Below, piece after piece: positions 17,371 to 26,030 of a stretch of DNA of 64,000 nt (its first letter is position 1; each line of letters opens with the position of its first letter). The notes below the pieces were generated by a model that had not been told where the DNA came from, did not search any database, and was given only the letters and a program-made list of their open reading frames with translations. The stretch is from Streptomyces decoyicus (GTDB lineage Bacteria > Actinomycetota > Actinomycetes > Streptomycetales > Streptomycetaceae): contig NZ_CP082301.1 of the NCBI RefSeq assembly GCF_019880305.1, positions 5,704,001 through 5,768,000 of the forward strand, in the 5' to 3' direction. Both the position numbers and the translations under genes were made by a program.

Positions 17371-17754
17371 GTGGCTGAGCTGCACGTCGAGTTGGTCGCC
17401 GCGGACCGTCAGGTCTGGTCCGGCGAGGCCAGCCTGGTCGTCGCGCGCACCTCGTCGGGCGACATCGGAGTCATGCCCGGACACCAGCCGCTGCTCGGCG
17501 TGCTGCAGTCGGGCCCGGTGACGATTCGTACGACCGGCGAGAGCGGGGACGGCACCGTCGTCGCCGCTGTGCACGGCGGCTTCATCTCCTTCGCCGACAA
17601 CAAGCTGTCTCTGCTCGCAGAGGTGGCGGAACTGTCGGACGAGATCGATGTCCAGCGCGCGGAGCGGGCCCTGGAGCGAGCGAAGTCGGAGGCCGACGCG
17701 GCCGCCGAGCGTCGCGCCGATGTCCGGCTGCGTGCGGTGACGGGCGTTCACTGA
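17371..17754 (+). CDS. atpC: F1Fo ATP synthase subunit epsilon
   Basis: Regulatory and coupling subunit of 127 aa: an N-terminal beta-sandwich (ELHVELVAADRQVW, GDIGVMPGHQPLL) and a C-terminal helical hairpin rich in Ala, Glu and Arg. I use GTG 17371 with AGGAG five bases upstream; the frame opens from GTG 17350, which would add seven residues and has no ribosome site. It ends the operon; a strong terminator follows. Confidence 0.95.
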   Translation: MAELHVELVAADRQVWSGEASLVVARTSSGDIGVMPGHQPLLGVLQSGPVTIRTTGESGDGTVVAAVHGGFISFADNKLSLLAEVAELSDEIDVQRAERALERAKSEADAAAERRADVRLRAVTGVH

Positions 17755-17777
17755 GCCCCGTCACCGACGAGATCGAT

Positions 17778-17826
17778 CCTCAGCCGCGGGCTGCCCGGAG
17801 TTGTCCGGAGCGGCCCGCGGCTGAGG
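17778..17826 (+). terminator. Terminator of the atp operon
   Basis: Perfect 14-bp arms CCTCAGCCGCGGGC and GCCCGCGGCTGAGG enclose a 21-nt loop, 23 bases after the atpC stop. Confidence 0.8.
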
Positions 17827-17902
17827 CAATGCAGGTGCGTTTCCCTCCCCCACGCCGGAACGACGCGGGGGCACCCCCACCGAGGCGAGGAGGTCGGTCG
17901 AG

Positions 17903-18346
17903 ATGGTCCTCGCTCTGCTTGTGAGCGGCGCGGTCGTGGTACTGGTGCTGCTGGGGCTGTTCGTCTTCGGACTGAGGCGGCGGCTCATCCAGCGGTCCGG
18001 TGGCACCTTCGACTGCAGCCTGCGCTGGAACGTGCCGGAGAACGAGGCCGGCGGCAAGGGCTGGATCTACGGTGTGGCGCGCTACAACGGCGACCGGATC
18101 GAATGGTTCCGGGTGTTCTCGTACGCGCCCCGGCCACGCCGCCTCCTGGAGCGCTCCGCCATCGAGGTCCTGGAGCGCCGCACCCCTCAGGGTGAGGAGG
18201 AGCTGGCGCTGCTCTCCGACTCCATCGTGCTGGCCTGCCGGCATCGCGGCACCCGTCTCGAACTGGCGATGAGCGAGGACGCGCTCACCGGTTTCCTCGC
18301 CTGGCTGGAGGCGGCTCCGCCCGGACAGAGGGTGAACGTGGCCTGA
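17903..18346 (+). CDS. DUF2550 membrane-anchored protein
   Basis: A 147-residue protein with one N-terminal membrane helix (about 3-24) followed by RRRLIQR and a soluble cytoplasmic domain with FDCSLRW, GWIYGVARY and the C-terminal block LAMSEDALTGFLAWLEAAPPG. I recognise it as DUF2550, which follows the atp operon throughout Streptomyces and in many actinobacteria. Its function is unknown; the location suggests, but does not show, a tie to energy metabolism. ATG 17903 is preceded by GGCGAGGAGG. A hairpin comes after it. Confidence 0.88.
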   Translation: MVLALLVSGAVVVLVLLGLFVFGLRRRLIQRSGGTFDCSLRWNVPENEAGGKGWIYGVARYNGDRIEWFRVFSYAPRPRRLLERSAIEVLERRTPQGEEELALLSDSIVLACRHRGTRLELAMSEDALTGFLAWLEAAPPGQRVNVA

Positions 18347-18386
18347 TCGCGCGGCCCGGGGGAACAACCCCCGAGCCCGTTACGTT

Positions 18387-18407
18387 ATGGCCCCGCAGGG
18401 GGGCCAT
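18387..18407. terminator. Convergent terminator between the DUF2550 gene and the response regulator
   Basis: ATGGCCCC and GGGGCCAT arms with a 5-nt loop. The rest of 18347-18598 holds four degenerate copies of CCTACGGG and no believable gene. Confidence 0.65.
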
Positions 18408-18598
18408 CCACCCCTTACGGGACGTGTTCGACGAAGCCCTACGGGCCGCCGCGGCCCGGCCGCCGGCCCACGTCCTACGGGCGGTATGAGGACTACGGCC
18501 CGGTCCACGGCCCGGCTGCCGCCCCCCGGTCCTACGGGCGGTCCCGCCGTACGGCCCAGCCCACGGCCTGCGGCCCAGACGGCCCAGCCCCCGGCCCC

Positions 18599-19291
18599 CT
18601 AAGGCCCGTCCACCCCCAACTCCTGTGCCAGCACGGCCGCTTGTACCCGGCTGCGCAGGTCCAGTTTCGCCAGCAGCCTGCTGACGTGGGTTTTCACGGT
18701 GGCCTCCGCCATGGCCAGGCGGAGCGCGATATCGGCGTTCGACAGGCCCCGCCCCAGACACCCCAGCACTTCCCGCTCGCGTGGCGTCAGCGCGTCCAGG
18801 ACCGCCGGATCCGGCGCCTCGCCCTCCCGGGCAGGCCGCCGCACCGGCGTGCGCGGGCTCGCGAACTCCGCGATCAGCCGCCGGGTCACCGCCGGAGCGA
18901 TCAGCCCCTCGCCGGACGCCACGGTGCGCACCGCGGTCAGCAGCGCGGCCGCGTCGCTGTCCTTCAGGAGAAAGCCGGCCGCCCCCGCCCGTAGCGCCCC
19001 GAAGACATATTCGTCCAGGTCGAAGGTGGTCAGCACCAGCACATCCGCCAGCTTCTCGGAGACCACCTGCCGGGTGGCGGAGACCCCGTCGAGGCGGGGC
19101 ATCTGGATGTCCATGAGGACGAGGGTGGGGCGCAGCTCGCGGGCGAGCCGTACCGCCTCCTCGCCGTCGTCCGCCTCCCCGACGACCTCGATGTCGGGGG
19201 CGGAGCGCAGGATGAGGACCAGCCCGGCCCGTACGGCGGACTGGTCCTCGGCGACGAGAACCCGGATCGGCTGCGCGTCGGCGCCTGTCAT
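18599..19291 (-). CDS. NarL/LuxR-type response regulator
   Basis: 230 aa. The receiver domain has AED near residue 15, the phosphoryl-accepting Asp61 in LVLMDIQMP, and later Thr and Lys switch residues (LTTFD, LLKDSD). The C-terminal LuxR helix-turn-helix is at about 160-225 (LTPREREVLGCLGRGLSNADIA, VKTHVSRLLAKL). It is transcribed after the kinase, overlapping it by four bases (ATGA), so the pair is co-translated. The signal and targets are unknown. Confidence 0.95.
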   Translation of the reverse strand: MTGADAQPIRVLVAEDQSAVRAGLVLILRSAPDIEVVGEADDGEEAVRLARELRPTLVLMDIQMPRLDGVSATRQVVSEKLADVLVLTTFDLDEYVFGALRAGAAGFLLKDSDAAALLTAVRTVASGEGLIAPAVTRRLIAEFASPRTPVRRPAREGEAPDPAVLDALTPREREVLGCLGRGLSNADIALRLAMAEATVKTHVSRLLAKLDLRSRVQAAVLAQELGVDGP

Positions 19292-20562
19292 CGTTGCTCT
19301 TCCTCCTCGGCGGCGGGCAACGCTGCCCGCACCAGCCAGACTGTGCCGGCCGGCCCGCTCTCCGGGCCGGCCTCGAATGCTCCGCCCAGCAGGGCGATCC
19401 GCTCACGCATCCCGACCAGACCGGTGCCGGAGCCGGGCGCGCGGGGGCCGGGGCGGGCGGCGAACGGGCTGCGGACGGCGACGGTGAGCGCCCCGCCGCG
19501 GTCATGGGCCAGACGTACCAGCACCTCGCCGGGCGCGGCGTGCTTGAGGGCGTTGGTCAGCGACTCCTGGACGATGCGGTAGGCGGCCAGCTCGACCGGG
19601 GCCGCCGGTTCCGGACCCGCCCCCGGGCCGTCCGGGTTCCGGGCGTCGTCCAGCACGAAGGTCAGCCCGCTGCTCCGGCCGCTCGTACGGGCCTGGTCGA
19701 TCAGCGCGTCCAGTCCGTCGAGCGTGGGGGTCGCGGCGGGCTCCTCGTCCTCGTCGTCCGCCTTCGGGCCCCGCAACAGCCCGATGAGACGGCGCATTTC
19801 GGCCAGACCCTGCACGCTGTTCTCACGGATCACCCCGAGCGCCTCGCGGGTCGCCGACGGGTCGTCGATGGACTGTGCCGCGGTCGAGTGGATCGCGATG
19901 GCGGACAGGTGGTTGGCGACCATGTCGTGCAGCTCGCGTGCCATCCGTGCCCGCTCGCCGGCCACCGCCTGCGTCCGGTCGATCTCGGCCAGCAGCGCGA
20001 TCTGCTCGGCCCGCAGCTGAGCGGCCTGCGCGGCGTCGCGGTGATTGCGGAGGATGATGCCGGTCCAGGCGGGGGTGATGGTGACCAGCGCGATGCCGAT
20101 GACGGCCATGACGACCTGCGGGTTCTGCCAGGCCGCGGTCAGTGCGATGGCCGCCAGGACTGTCACCAGGACGGAGTGCAGCGGGATCCGGCGGGCCGCG
20201 CCCGCCGGGCCGTAGAGCACCGCCGCGTAGACCACGTCCGTGAACATCAGGACGGTGGCGACCAGGGTGCCGGCGGAGATGTCCAGTGCCAGGGCCGGCA
20301 CCGCGAGGCCCAGCGCCGCCATCGGGGCCGTACGGCGCATCAGTTCGGCCACCGACATGGCGGCGAGCGCGACCAGGGTGAGGGAGGGGGGCAGCCCCAG
20401 GAGCGAGGGACCGCCGTGCAGATTCAGCGCCCAGAGCAGCAGCCCGCCGAGCAGCCCGCCGCCCGCGATGAGCACATCGAGGCGGTGCGGCCGGCCGGGG
20501 GCGGCGAGGGGTCTGGCGGTCACCCCTCCATCAAACACGGCGCCGGGCCCCGCTGCCTCCAC
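19288..20562 (-). CDS. NarL-family sensor histidine kinase
   Basis: 424 aa. Several hydrophobic segments fill residues 25-165, with no large extracellular domain, suggesting membrane or intramembrane sensing. A HisKA_3 dimerisation helix with the phospho-His follows (MARELHDMVANHLSAIAIHS), then a HATPase_c domain ending with the G box GTGLVGMRERIALLGG. The start at GTG 20562 is uncertain; GTG 20522 gives a shorter form. It forms an operon with the downstream regulator. Between the domains is an acidic linker KADDEDEEP. Confidence 0.93.
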   Translation of the reverse strand: MEAAGPGAVFDGGVTARPLAAPGRPHRLDVLIAGGGLLGGLLLWALNLHGGPSLLGLPPSLTLVALAAMSVAELMRRTAPMAALGLAVPALALDISAGTLVATVLMFTDVVYAAVLYGPAGAARRIPLHSVLVTVLAAIALTAAWQNPQVVMAVIGIALVTITPAWTGIILRNHRDAAQAAQLRAEQIALLAEIDRTQAVAGERARMARELHDMVANHLSAIAIHSTAAQSIDDPSATREALGVIRENSVQGLAEMRRLIGLLRGPKADDEDEEPAATPTLDGLDALIDQARTSGRSSGLTFVLDDARNPDGPGAGPEPAAPVELAAYRIVQESLTNALKHAAPGEVLVRLAHDRGGALTVAVRSPFAARPGPRAPGSGTGLVGMRERIALLGGAFEAGPESGPAGTVWLVRAALPAAEEEEQR

Positions 20563-20695
20563 GTCCGGGTCATCCCCGTACGGCGCGTGCTACATCGAAA
20601 GATGCAGTGCCGGATCATCGCGTGCGACGACGTGCCGGGCGGCGGCCGCTGGAAGGCTTGAGGTGTTCGGTGGAGAGACCTGAAAGGAGACAGCC

Positions 20696-21283
20696 GTGAT
20701 CGTCGCGCTGATCATCGCCTGCGAGGTCGGCTTCTGGGTGCTGCTGGTCGCCGGTCTGGCGCTGCGCTATCTGGCCCGGATGCCGCGTACCGGGGCGGCG
20801 GTGCTCCTGATGGAGCCGCTGCTGGAGCTGATTTTGCTGATCGTCACGGCGATCGACCTGAAGAACGGGGCCGCGGCGGACTGGAAACACGGCCTGGCCG
20901 CCGTCTACATCGGCTTCACGGTGGCCTACGGCCACCACACGATCAAGTGGGTAGACGGGCACTTCTCGCACCGCTTCGCGGGCGGCCCGCCGCCGGCCAA
21001 GGTGGGCTACGGCCTGGCCCGCGCCAAGCACGAGGGGAAGCTGTGGCTGCGCACGGTGCTGATGGCAGTGGTCGCGTGCGGGCTGCTCCAGGCCGCGATC
21101 TGGTACGTCGGTGACGGCGGCGACACCACCTCGCTGCACGAGTGGCAGGGCACCTCGCTGAAGATCGTCAGCATCCACGGCCTGATCGCGCTGAGCTACC
21201 TCATCTGGCAGAAGAAGGACCCGGGCCGGACCGCCGCCCCCGAGGAAGCGGCCCCGCCGCAGCAGCAGAAGACGCTGAGCTGA
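20696..21283 (+). CDS. Conserved integral membrane protein of unknown function
   Basis: 195 aa with about five hydrophobic segments (2-22, 38-58, 68-84, 119-140, 158-175) and a Lys/Pro/Gln-rich tail. The His-rich loop AYGHHTIKWVDGHFSHRF is notable and could bind metal or heme, but that is a guess. GTG 20696 has AAAGGAGA upstream. It is divergent from the kinase gene across 133 bases. I recall close relatives in other Streptomyces but no function. Confidence 0.8.
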   Translation: MIVALIIACEVGFWVLLVAGLALRYLARMPRTGAAVLLMEPLLELILLIVTAIDLKNGAAADWKHGLAAVYIGFTVAYGHHTIKWVDGHFSHRFAGGPPPAKVGYGLARAKHEGKLWLRTVLMAVVACGLLQAAIWYVGDGGDTTSLHEWQGTSLKIVSIHGLIALSYLIWQKKDPGRTAAPEEAAPPQQQKTLS

Positions 21284-21365
21284 GGGCAGCCCTCAGGACG
21301 GGGCGGGCGGGGCCGGGCTGATCCCAAAGACACGTTTTGCGGAGCACCCCGGGCCCGGCGGCCGG

Positions 21366-21938
21366 TCAGCGCTCCCCGCCCGGCACCCACAGCACGTCCC
21401 CGACCTCCTTGTTGGCCGTACGAGCCAGGATGAACAGGAGGTCGGAGAGGCGGTTGAGGTAGGTGGCGGTCAGCGGGTTCATGGTCTCGCCGTGTTCCTC
21501 GAAGGCGGCCCAGGTCGAGCGCTCCGCCCGGCGGACGACCGTGCACGCCTGGTGCAGCAGCGCGGCGCCGGCCGTACCGCCGGGAAGGATGAAGCTGCGC
21601 AGCTTCTCCAGCTCCGCCAGGAAGCGGTCGCAGTCCGCCTCCAGCTTGTCGATATAGCTCTGCTCGACGCGCAGCGGCGGGAACTCCGGGTTCTCCGCCA
21701 CCGGCGTCGACAGGTCCGCGCCGACATCGAACAGGTCGTTCTGCACCCGCAGCAGCACGGCGGCGACGTCCTCGGGGAGCGAGCCGAGCGCCAGGGCCAC
21801 GCCGATCGCCGCATTGGCCTCGTTGGCGTCCGCGTACGCCGAGATCCGCGAGTCGGTCTTGGCGGTGCGGCTCATGTCGCCGAGGGCGGTGGTGCCCTTG
21901 TCGCCGGTGCGGGTGTAGATGCGCGTCAGATTCACCAT
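21366..21938 (-). CDS. Cob(I)alamin adenosyltransferase, PduO type
   Basis: Transfers the 5'-deoxyadenosyl group of ATP to Co(I) corrinoid, producing AdoCbl. 190 aa with the family blocks RIYTRTGDKGTTALGD (ATP loop), DANEANAAIG, VRRAER and TYLNRLSDLLFILAR. It is a single gene facing the membrane-protein gene. The AdoCbl-dependent IcmA and the mutase chaperone MeaB are encoded elsewhere in this window and would be users of its product. Confidence 0.95.
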   Translation of the reverse strand: MVNLTRIYTRTGDKGTTALGDMSRTAKTDSRISAYADANEANAAIGVALALGSLPEDVAAVLLRVQNDLFDVGADLSTPVAENPEFPPLRVEQSYIDKLEADCDRFLAELEKLRSFILPGGTAGAALLHQACTVVRRAERSTWAAFEEHGETMNPLTATYLNRLSDLLFILARTANKEVGDVLWVPGGER

Positions 21939-21948
21939 ATGGGCGAGC

Positions 21949-22704
21949 CTACGCCGCGGACCTGCGGAAGGCCCGGGTGCAATAGGTCACGGACAGCGCG
22001 GCGAACGCGACCGCCACCAGCACGCCGTAGAGCATGGCCGTAGAGGCGTAGGAGCCGACGAACGCCGCGCGCACCGCGTCCACGAGATAGCGGAACGGCA
22101 TGAAGTGCGAGAGCACATCGAGCCACTTGGGCCCCAGCGCCATCGGGAGCATCAGCCCGGACAGCAGCATCGAGGGCATGGTGACGGCGTTGATGACCGG
22201 GCCGAACTCCTGCGGGGTGCTGACCCGCAGCGCCAGCGCGTACGACAGCGAGGCCAGCGCCACGGTCAGCACGGCGACGAACGCCAAGCCGATGAGGATG
22301 CCGGGCAGCGGTGCGCGCAGCCCCATCACCAGCGCGGCCAGCACCAGCAGCACCGCCTGGAACACGAACAGCACGGCGTCCCGCAGCACCCGCCCCAGCA
22401 GCAGCGCCAGCCGGCTCACCGGCGTCACCCGCATCCGCTCCACGACCCCGTATTGCTTCTCGACGATGATCCCGAAACCGCAGAACGAGGCCCCGAACAG
22501 GCCGAGTTGGAGCAGCAGGCCGGGCACCAGCACCTGCCAGGAGCTGCCGGACGAGGACAGCGGCAGATCGGTCAGCAGCGGGCCGAAGAAGAGCAGGTAC
22601 AGCAGCGGCATCAGCACGCCGAAGAGCATCTGGAGCTTGGAGCGCAGTGTCTGACGGGCGTACCGCCCGAAGACCAGCGCGGTGTCGGAGAGGAACGGGG
22701 ACAT
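21949..22704 (-). CDS. ABC-2 type drug exporter permease
   Basis: 251 aa with six hydrophobic segments typical of the daunorubicin-resistance DrrB family, including the PLLYLLFFGPLL opening helix and an ERMRVTPVSRLALLLGR amphipathic linker. It starts 9 bases after the stop of the ATPase gene, so the two form one exporter operon. The substrate is unknown. Confidence 0.92.
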   Translation of the reverse strand: MSPFLSDTALVFGRYARQTLRSKLQMLFGVLMPLLYLLFFGPLLTDLPLSSSGSSWQVLVPGLLLQLGLFGASFCGFGIIVEKQYGVVERMRVTPVSRLALLLGRVLRDAVLFVFQAVLLVLAALVMGLRAPLPGILIGLAFVAVLTVALASLSYALALRVSTPQEFGPVINAVTMPSMLLSGLMLPMALGPKWLDVLSHFMPFRYLVDAVRAAFVGSYASTAMLYGVLVAVAFAALSVTYCTRAFRRSAA

Positions 22705-22713
22705 GGAGGGCTC

Positions 22714-23496
<783 letters not shown>

Positions 23497-23542
23497 GCCC
23501 ACAGAAAAACAGAGCGAATGAAAAATTGCAACGCCCCCAAAA

Positions 23543-23562
23543 TTTCATTGAGCCCAACGAAA
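23543..23562. promoter_or_regulatory. Candidate TetR operator in the exporter/regulator intergenic region
   Basis: TTTCATTG-AGCC-CAACGAAA is an 8-4-8 inverted repeat with one mismatch, in the 80-base AT-rich gap between the exporter operon and the divergent TetR gene. It lies 15 bases before the tetR start, where binding would block both promoters. Confidence 0.6.
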
Positions 23563-23576
23563 GGTAGGGTGAGGGC

Positions 23577-24218
23577 ATGGCAGAGGGGCTCAGGGAGCGG
23601 AAGAAGCGGCAGACCCGGCAGTACATCTCGGACGTGGCCACCGGCCTGTTCATGGCGCGCGGCTTCGACGCGGTGACCATCGCGGAGGTTGCCGAGGCCG
23701 CGGATGTCTCCGTCAACACCGTCTACAACTACTTCCCGGCCAAGGAGGACCTCTTCTTCGACCGGAGCAAGGGCGTCATGGACCGGCTCTCGCGCTTCGT
23801 GCGCGGCCGGCCGGCCGGGGAGTCCGCGGCCGCCGCCGTGCTGCGGGAGCTGCGCGAGGAGGTCGAGGCGGTCTCCCCGCGGGTCGGACTGATGGAGGGG
23901 TACGACCAGTTCATGCGCGTGGTCCATGGGGCGCCCACCCTCAAGGCCCGCCTCTGGTACATGCAGCAGGAGATCCACCTCAACCTGGAGGAAACGCTCC
24001 GGGAGGAGACCGGCGCCGCGGCCGACGACCCGATGCCGGGCCTGATGGCGGGCCAGATCGGCTGGGTGCACCAGAGCCTGATGGGCTGGATCGCGCACGA
24101 GATGCTCGCCGGCCGCAAGCCCGCCGAGGCTTCGCGGGATGCCCTCGTCCTCCTCGACGAGATGGAAGAGCTGCTCGGCGAAAAGGTCCTCAACTACGCC
24201 GTACGGACGACCGACTGA
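23577..24218 (+). CDS. TetR-family transcriptional regulator
   Basis: 213 aa. The N-terminal helix-turn-helix has RQYISDVATGLFMARGFDAVTIAEVAEAADVSVNTVYNYFPAKEDLF, the classic TetR core. The C-terminal ligand domain is not conserved enough to name an inducer. It is divergent from an ABC-2 drug exporter, the usual arrangement for a local repressor. ATG 23577 is preceded by GGTAGGGTGAGG. Confidence 0.95.
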   Translation: MAEGLRERKKRQTRQYISDVATGLFMARGFDAVTIAEVAEAADVSVNTVYNYFPAKEDLFFDRSKGVMDRLSRFVRGRPAGESAAAAVLRELREEVEAVSPRVGLMEGYDQFMRVVHGAPTLKARLWYMQQEIHLNLEETLREETGAAADDPMPGLMAGQIGWVHQSLMGWIAHEMLAGRKPAEASRDALVLLDEMEELLGEKVLNYAVRTTD

Positions 24219-24219
24219 C

Positions 24220-24246
24220 GGCGGGCTGTCCGGATCGCGGCCCGCC
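24220..24246 (+). terminator. Hairpin after the tetR gene
   Basis: GGCGGGC and GCCCGCC arms with a 13-nt loop directly after the stop codon; moderate strength. Confidence 0.5.
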
Positions 24247-24374
24247 CCGGGCGCCCCGTCGGTGTGACGTCCGTCATCTGAGACGTGACGCGCATCTCTT
24301 ACCCTCCAAACGATCGCTTACGACCGCTAACGTCACCCAGGACCGTCAAATGCACAGGGTGTGAGGGGACAGCA

Positions 24375-25223
24375 GTGGCAAAGAAGCTCGCCGTCATCGG
24401 GGCCGGACTCATGGGGTCCGGTATCGCGCAGGTCTCGGCCCAGGCGGGCTGGGACGTGGTTCTTCGCGATGTGACGGAGGGGGCGCTGGCCCGGGGCAAG
24501 GGTGGCATCGAGGCGTCGTTCGAGAAGTTCGTCGCCAAGGGCAAGCTGTCGGCGGCCGACGCCGAGCAGTCGCTGGCCCGGATCACCACCACGACCGACC
24601 TGGAGGCCGCCGCCGACGCCGATATCGTCGTCGAGGCCGTCTTCGAGCGGATCGACGTCAAGCGCGAGATCTTCCAGTCGCTGGACAAGCTGGTCAAGGA
24701 CGAGGCGGTGCTGGCCTCCAACACCTCGGCCATTCCGATCACCAAGATCGCCGCGGCCACCTCCCGTCCCGAGCGGGTCGTCGGTACGCACTTCTTCTCG
24801 CCGGTGCCGATGATGCAGCTGTGCGAGCTGGTGCGCGGCTACAAGACCAGCGACGAAGCCCTCGCCACGGCCCGGCAGTTCGCCGAGTCGGTCGGCAAGA
24901 CCTGCGTCGTCGTCAACCGCGATGTGGCCGGCTTCGTCACCACCCGCCTGATCTCGGCGCTGGTCGTCGAGGCCGCCAAGCTCTACGAATCCGGCGTCGC
25001 CAGCGCCGAGGACATCGACATCGCCTGCAAGTTGGGCTTCGGTCACGCGATGGGACCGCTGGCCACCGCCGATCTGACGGGCGTCGACATCCTCATGCAC
25101 GCCACCGACAACATCTACACCGAGTCCCAGGACGAGAAGTTCGCACCGCCGGAGATCATGCGGCGAATGGTCGATGCGGGCGATATCGGTCGCAAGAGTG
25201 GGCAGGGCTTCTACAAGCACTGA
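24375..25223 (+). CDS. 3-hydroxybutyryl-CoA dehydrogenase
   Basis: NAD(P)-dependent oxidoreductase that interconverts acetoacetyl-CoA and 3-hydroxybutyryl-CoA. 282 aa: an N-terminal Rossmann fold with GAGLMGSG, the catalytic VGTHFFSPVPMM segment, and the C-terminal helical dimer domain with GFVTTRL and the MGPLATADLTGVD block. I use GTG 24375 (GAGGGGAC upstream), where the Rossmann strand begins two residues later; the open frame extends to 24285. The leader holds TGACG-TC-CGTCA at 24265-24276, a possible operator. It may serve butyryl-CoA formation, upstream of IcmA chemistry. Confidence 0.94.
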   Translation: MAKKLAVIGAGLMGSGIAQVSAQAGWDVVLRDVTEGALARGKGGIEASFEKFVAKGKLSAADAEQSLARITTTTDLEAAADADIVVEAVFERIDVKREIFQSLDKLVKDEAVLASNTSAIPITKIAAATSRPERVVGTHFFSPVPMMQLCELVRGYKTSDEALATARQFAESVGKTCVVVNRDVAGFVTTRLISALVVEAAKLYESGVASAEDIDIACKLGFGHAMGPLATADLTGVDILMHATDNIYTESQDEKFAPPEIMRRMVDAGDIGRKSGQGFYKH

Positions 25224-25234
25224 TGCCGCGTCAG

Positions 25235-25253
25235 CCCCATTGGTCCGATGGGG
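25235..25253 (+). terminator. Weak hairpin after the dehydrogenase gene
   Basis: CCCCAT and ATGGGG arms with a 7-nt loop, 12 bases past the stop, followed by a second small CACCCC/GGGGTG stem. Confidence 0.45.
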
Positions 25254-25370
25254 TCACCCCACGGGGTGAATTCGGTATCGGTTCGCTTACAGGCGGCAAC
25301 TTCGCCGCATGAGAGGCAGTCAGATCTGTAGACGTCCAGGCGTCACCACCCATGACATCGGGGAGCGCAT

Positions 25371-25694
25371 ATGCACATCAGGGGCGACCACGCCGAGCTG
25401 GTCGTCGGGGGCCGCCTCGACGTCCGCAGCGCGGCGGACGCCCGTACGGCCCTGCACGCCGCCGTCGACTCCGGTCGGGGCGACCTCGTGCTGGACCTGA
25501 CCGAGCTGGATTCCTGGGACGCCACCGGCCTCGGCGTGATCATGGGCGCGCACCGCCGCGCCGGCCGGGTCAACCGCAGGCTGGTGCTGCGCGGAGTGCC
25601 GCCCCAGATGCAGCGCCTGCTGGTCGCCACCCGGCTGCACCGCATCCTCGCCATCGAGGGCGGCATCGAAGCGGAAACGCTTCCCCGGGTCTGA
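25371..25694 (+). CDS. STAS-domain protein (anti-sigma factor antagonist type)
   Basis: 107 aa, a single STAS fold: GGRLDVRSAADAR, then LVLDLTELDSWDATGLGVIMGAHRRA. In SpoIIAA the loop is D-S-S-G-L with the phosphorylated Ser; here it reads D-A-T-G-L, so Thr is the only possible acceptor at that place. It would bind an anti-sigma kinase and release a sigma factor, but no partner lies nearby. The next gene is a large membrane ATPase on the same strand, 336 bases on. Confidence 0.88.
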   Translation: MHIRGDHAELVVGGRLDVRSAADARTALHAAVDSGRGDLVLDLTELDSWDATGLGVIMGAHRRAGRVNRRLVLRGVPPQMQRLLVATRLHRILAIEGGIEAETLPRV

Positions 25695-26030
25695 GGCAGG
25701 TGCGGTCCGCCGCCCGGGGTCCCGCATACGGGGCCGGGGCGCCCCCCGGGCGATCAGGATCGCACCTCAAAGCGTGACGAAAACTGAAGAGCTGAGCGGC
25801 AGAAATGTCGTAAACCGCGTGATACCGACCAATCCAGGAAGTTCCGGTCAGGACCGGCCCCCGCCGGTGCACCGGCCCGCTCTCCAGGTCTAAGGTTCGG
25901 TTCCCGCCCGTATGTCATCATCCGCGGCGGGCACCGGACCAGACGCGACGGCTGAGGACGACCTGCCGGAGCCGGGGGAGTGCGGACGGCCGGAAGCGCA
26001 GTCGGCACGCCAGATCTGGGAGCTTGCAGC
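25695..26030. other. Gene-poor 336-base gap before the large ATPase gene
   Basis: No secure gene. A frame from ATG 25912 reads out of phase into the ATPase start with coding-like composition (ending ARQIWELAAW before the overlap), so a short leader ORF or a misplaced ATPase start is possible. An AT-richer segment at 25775-25850 probably carries the promoter. A GGTGCACC-centred inverted repeat lies near 25860-25880. Confidence 0.4.

Noticed and set aside
18408..18598. Possible short gene with repeated CCTACGGG
   Set aside because: No start with ribosome site, frame broken, repeats are only four degenerate octamers.
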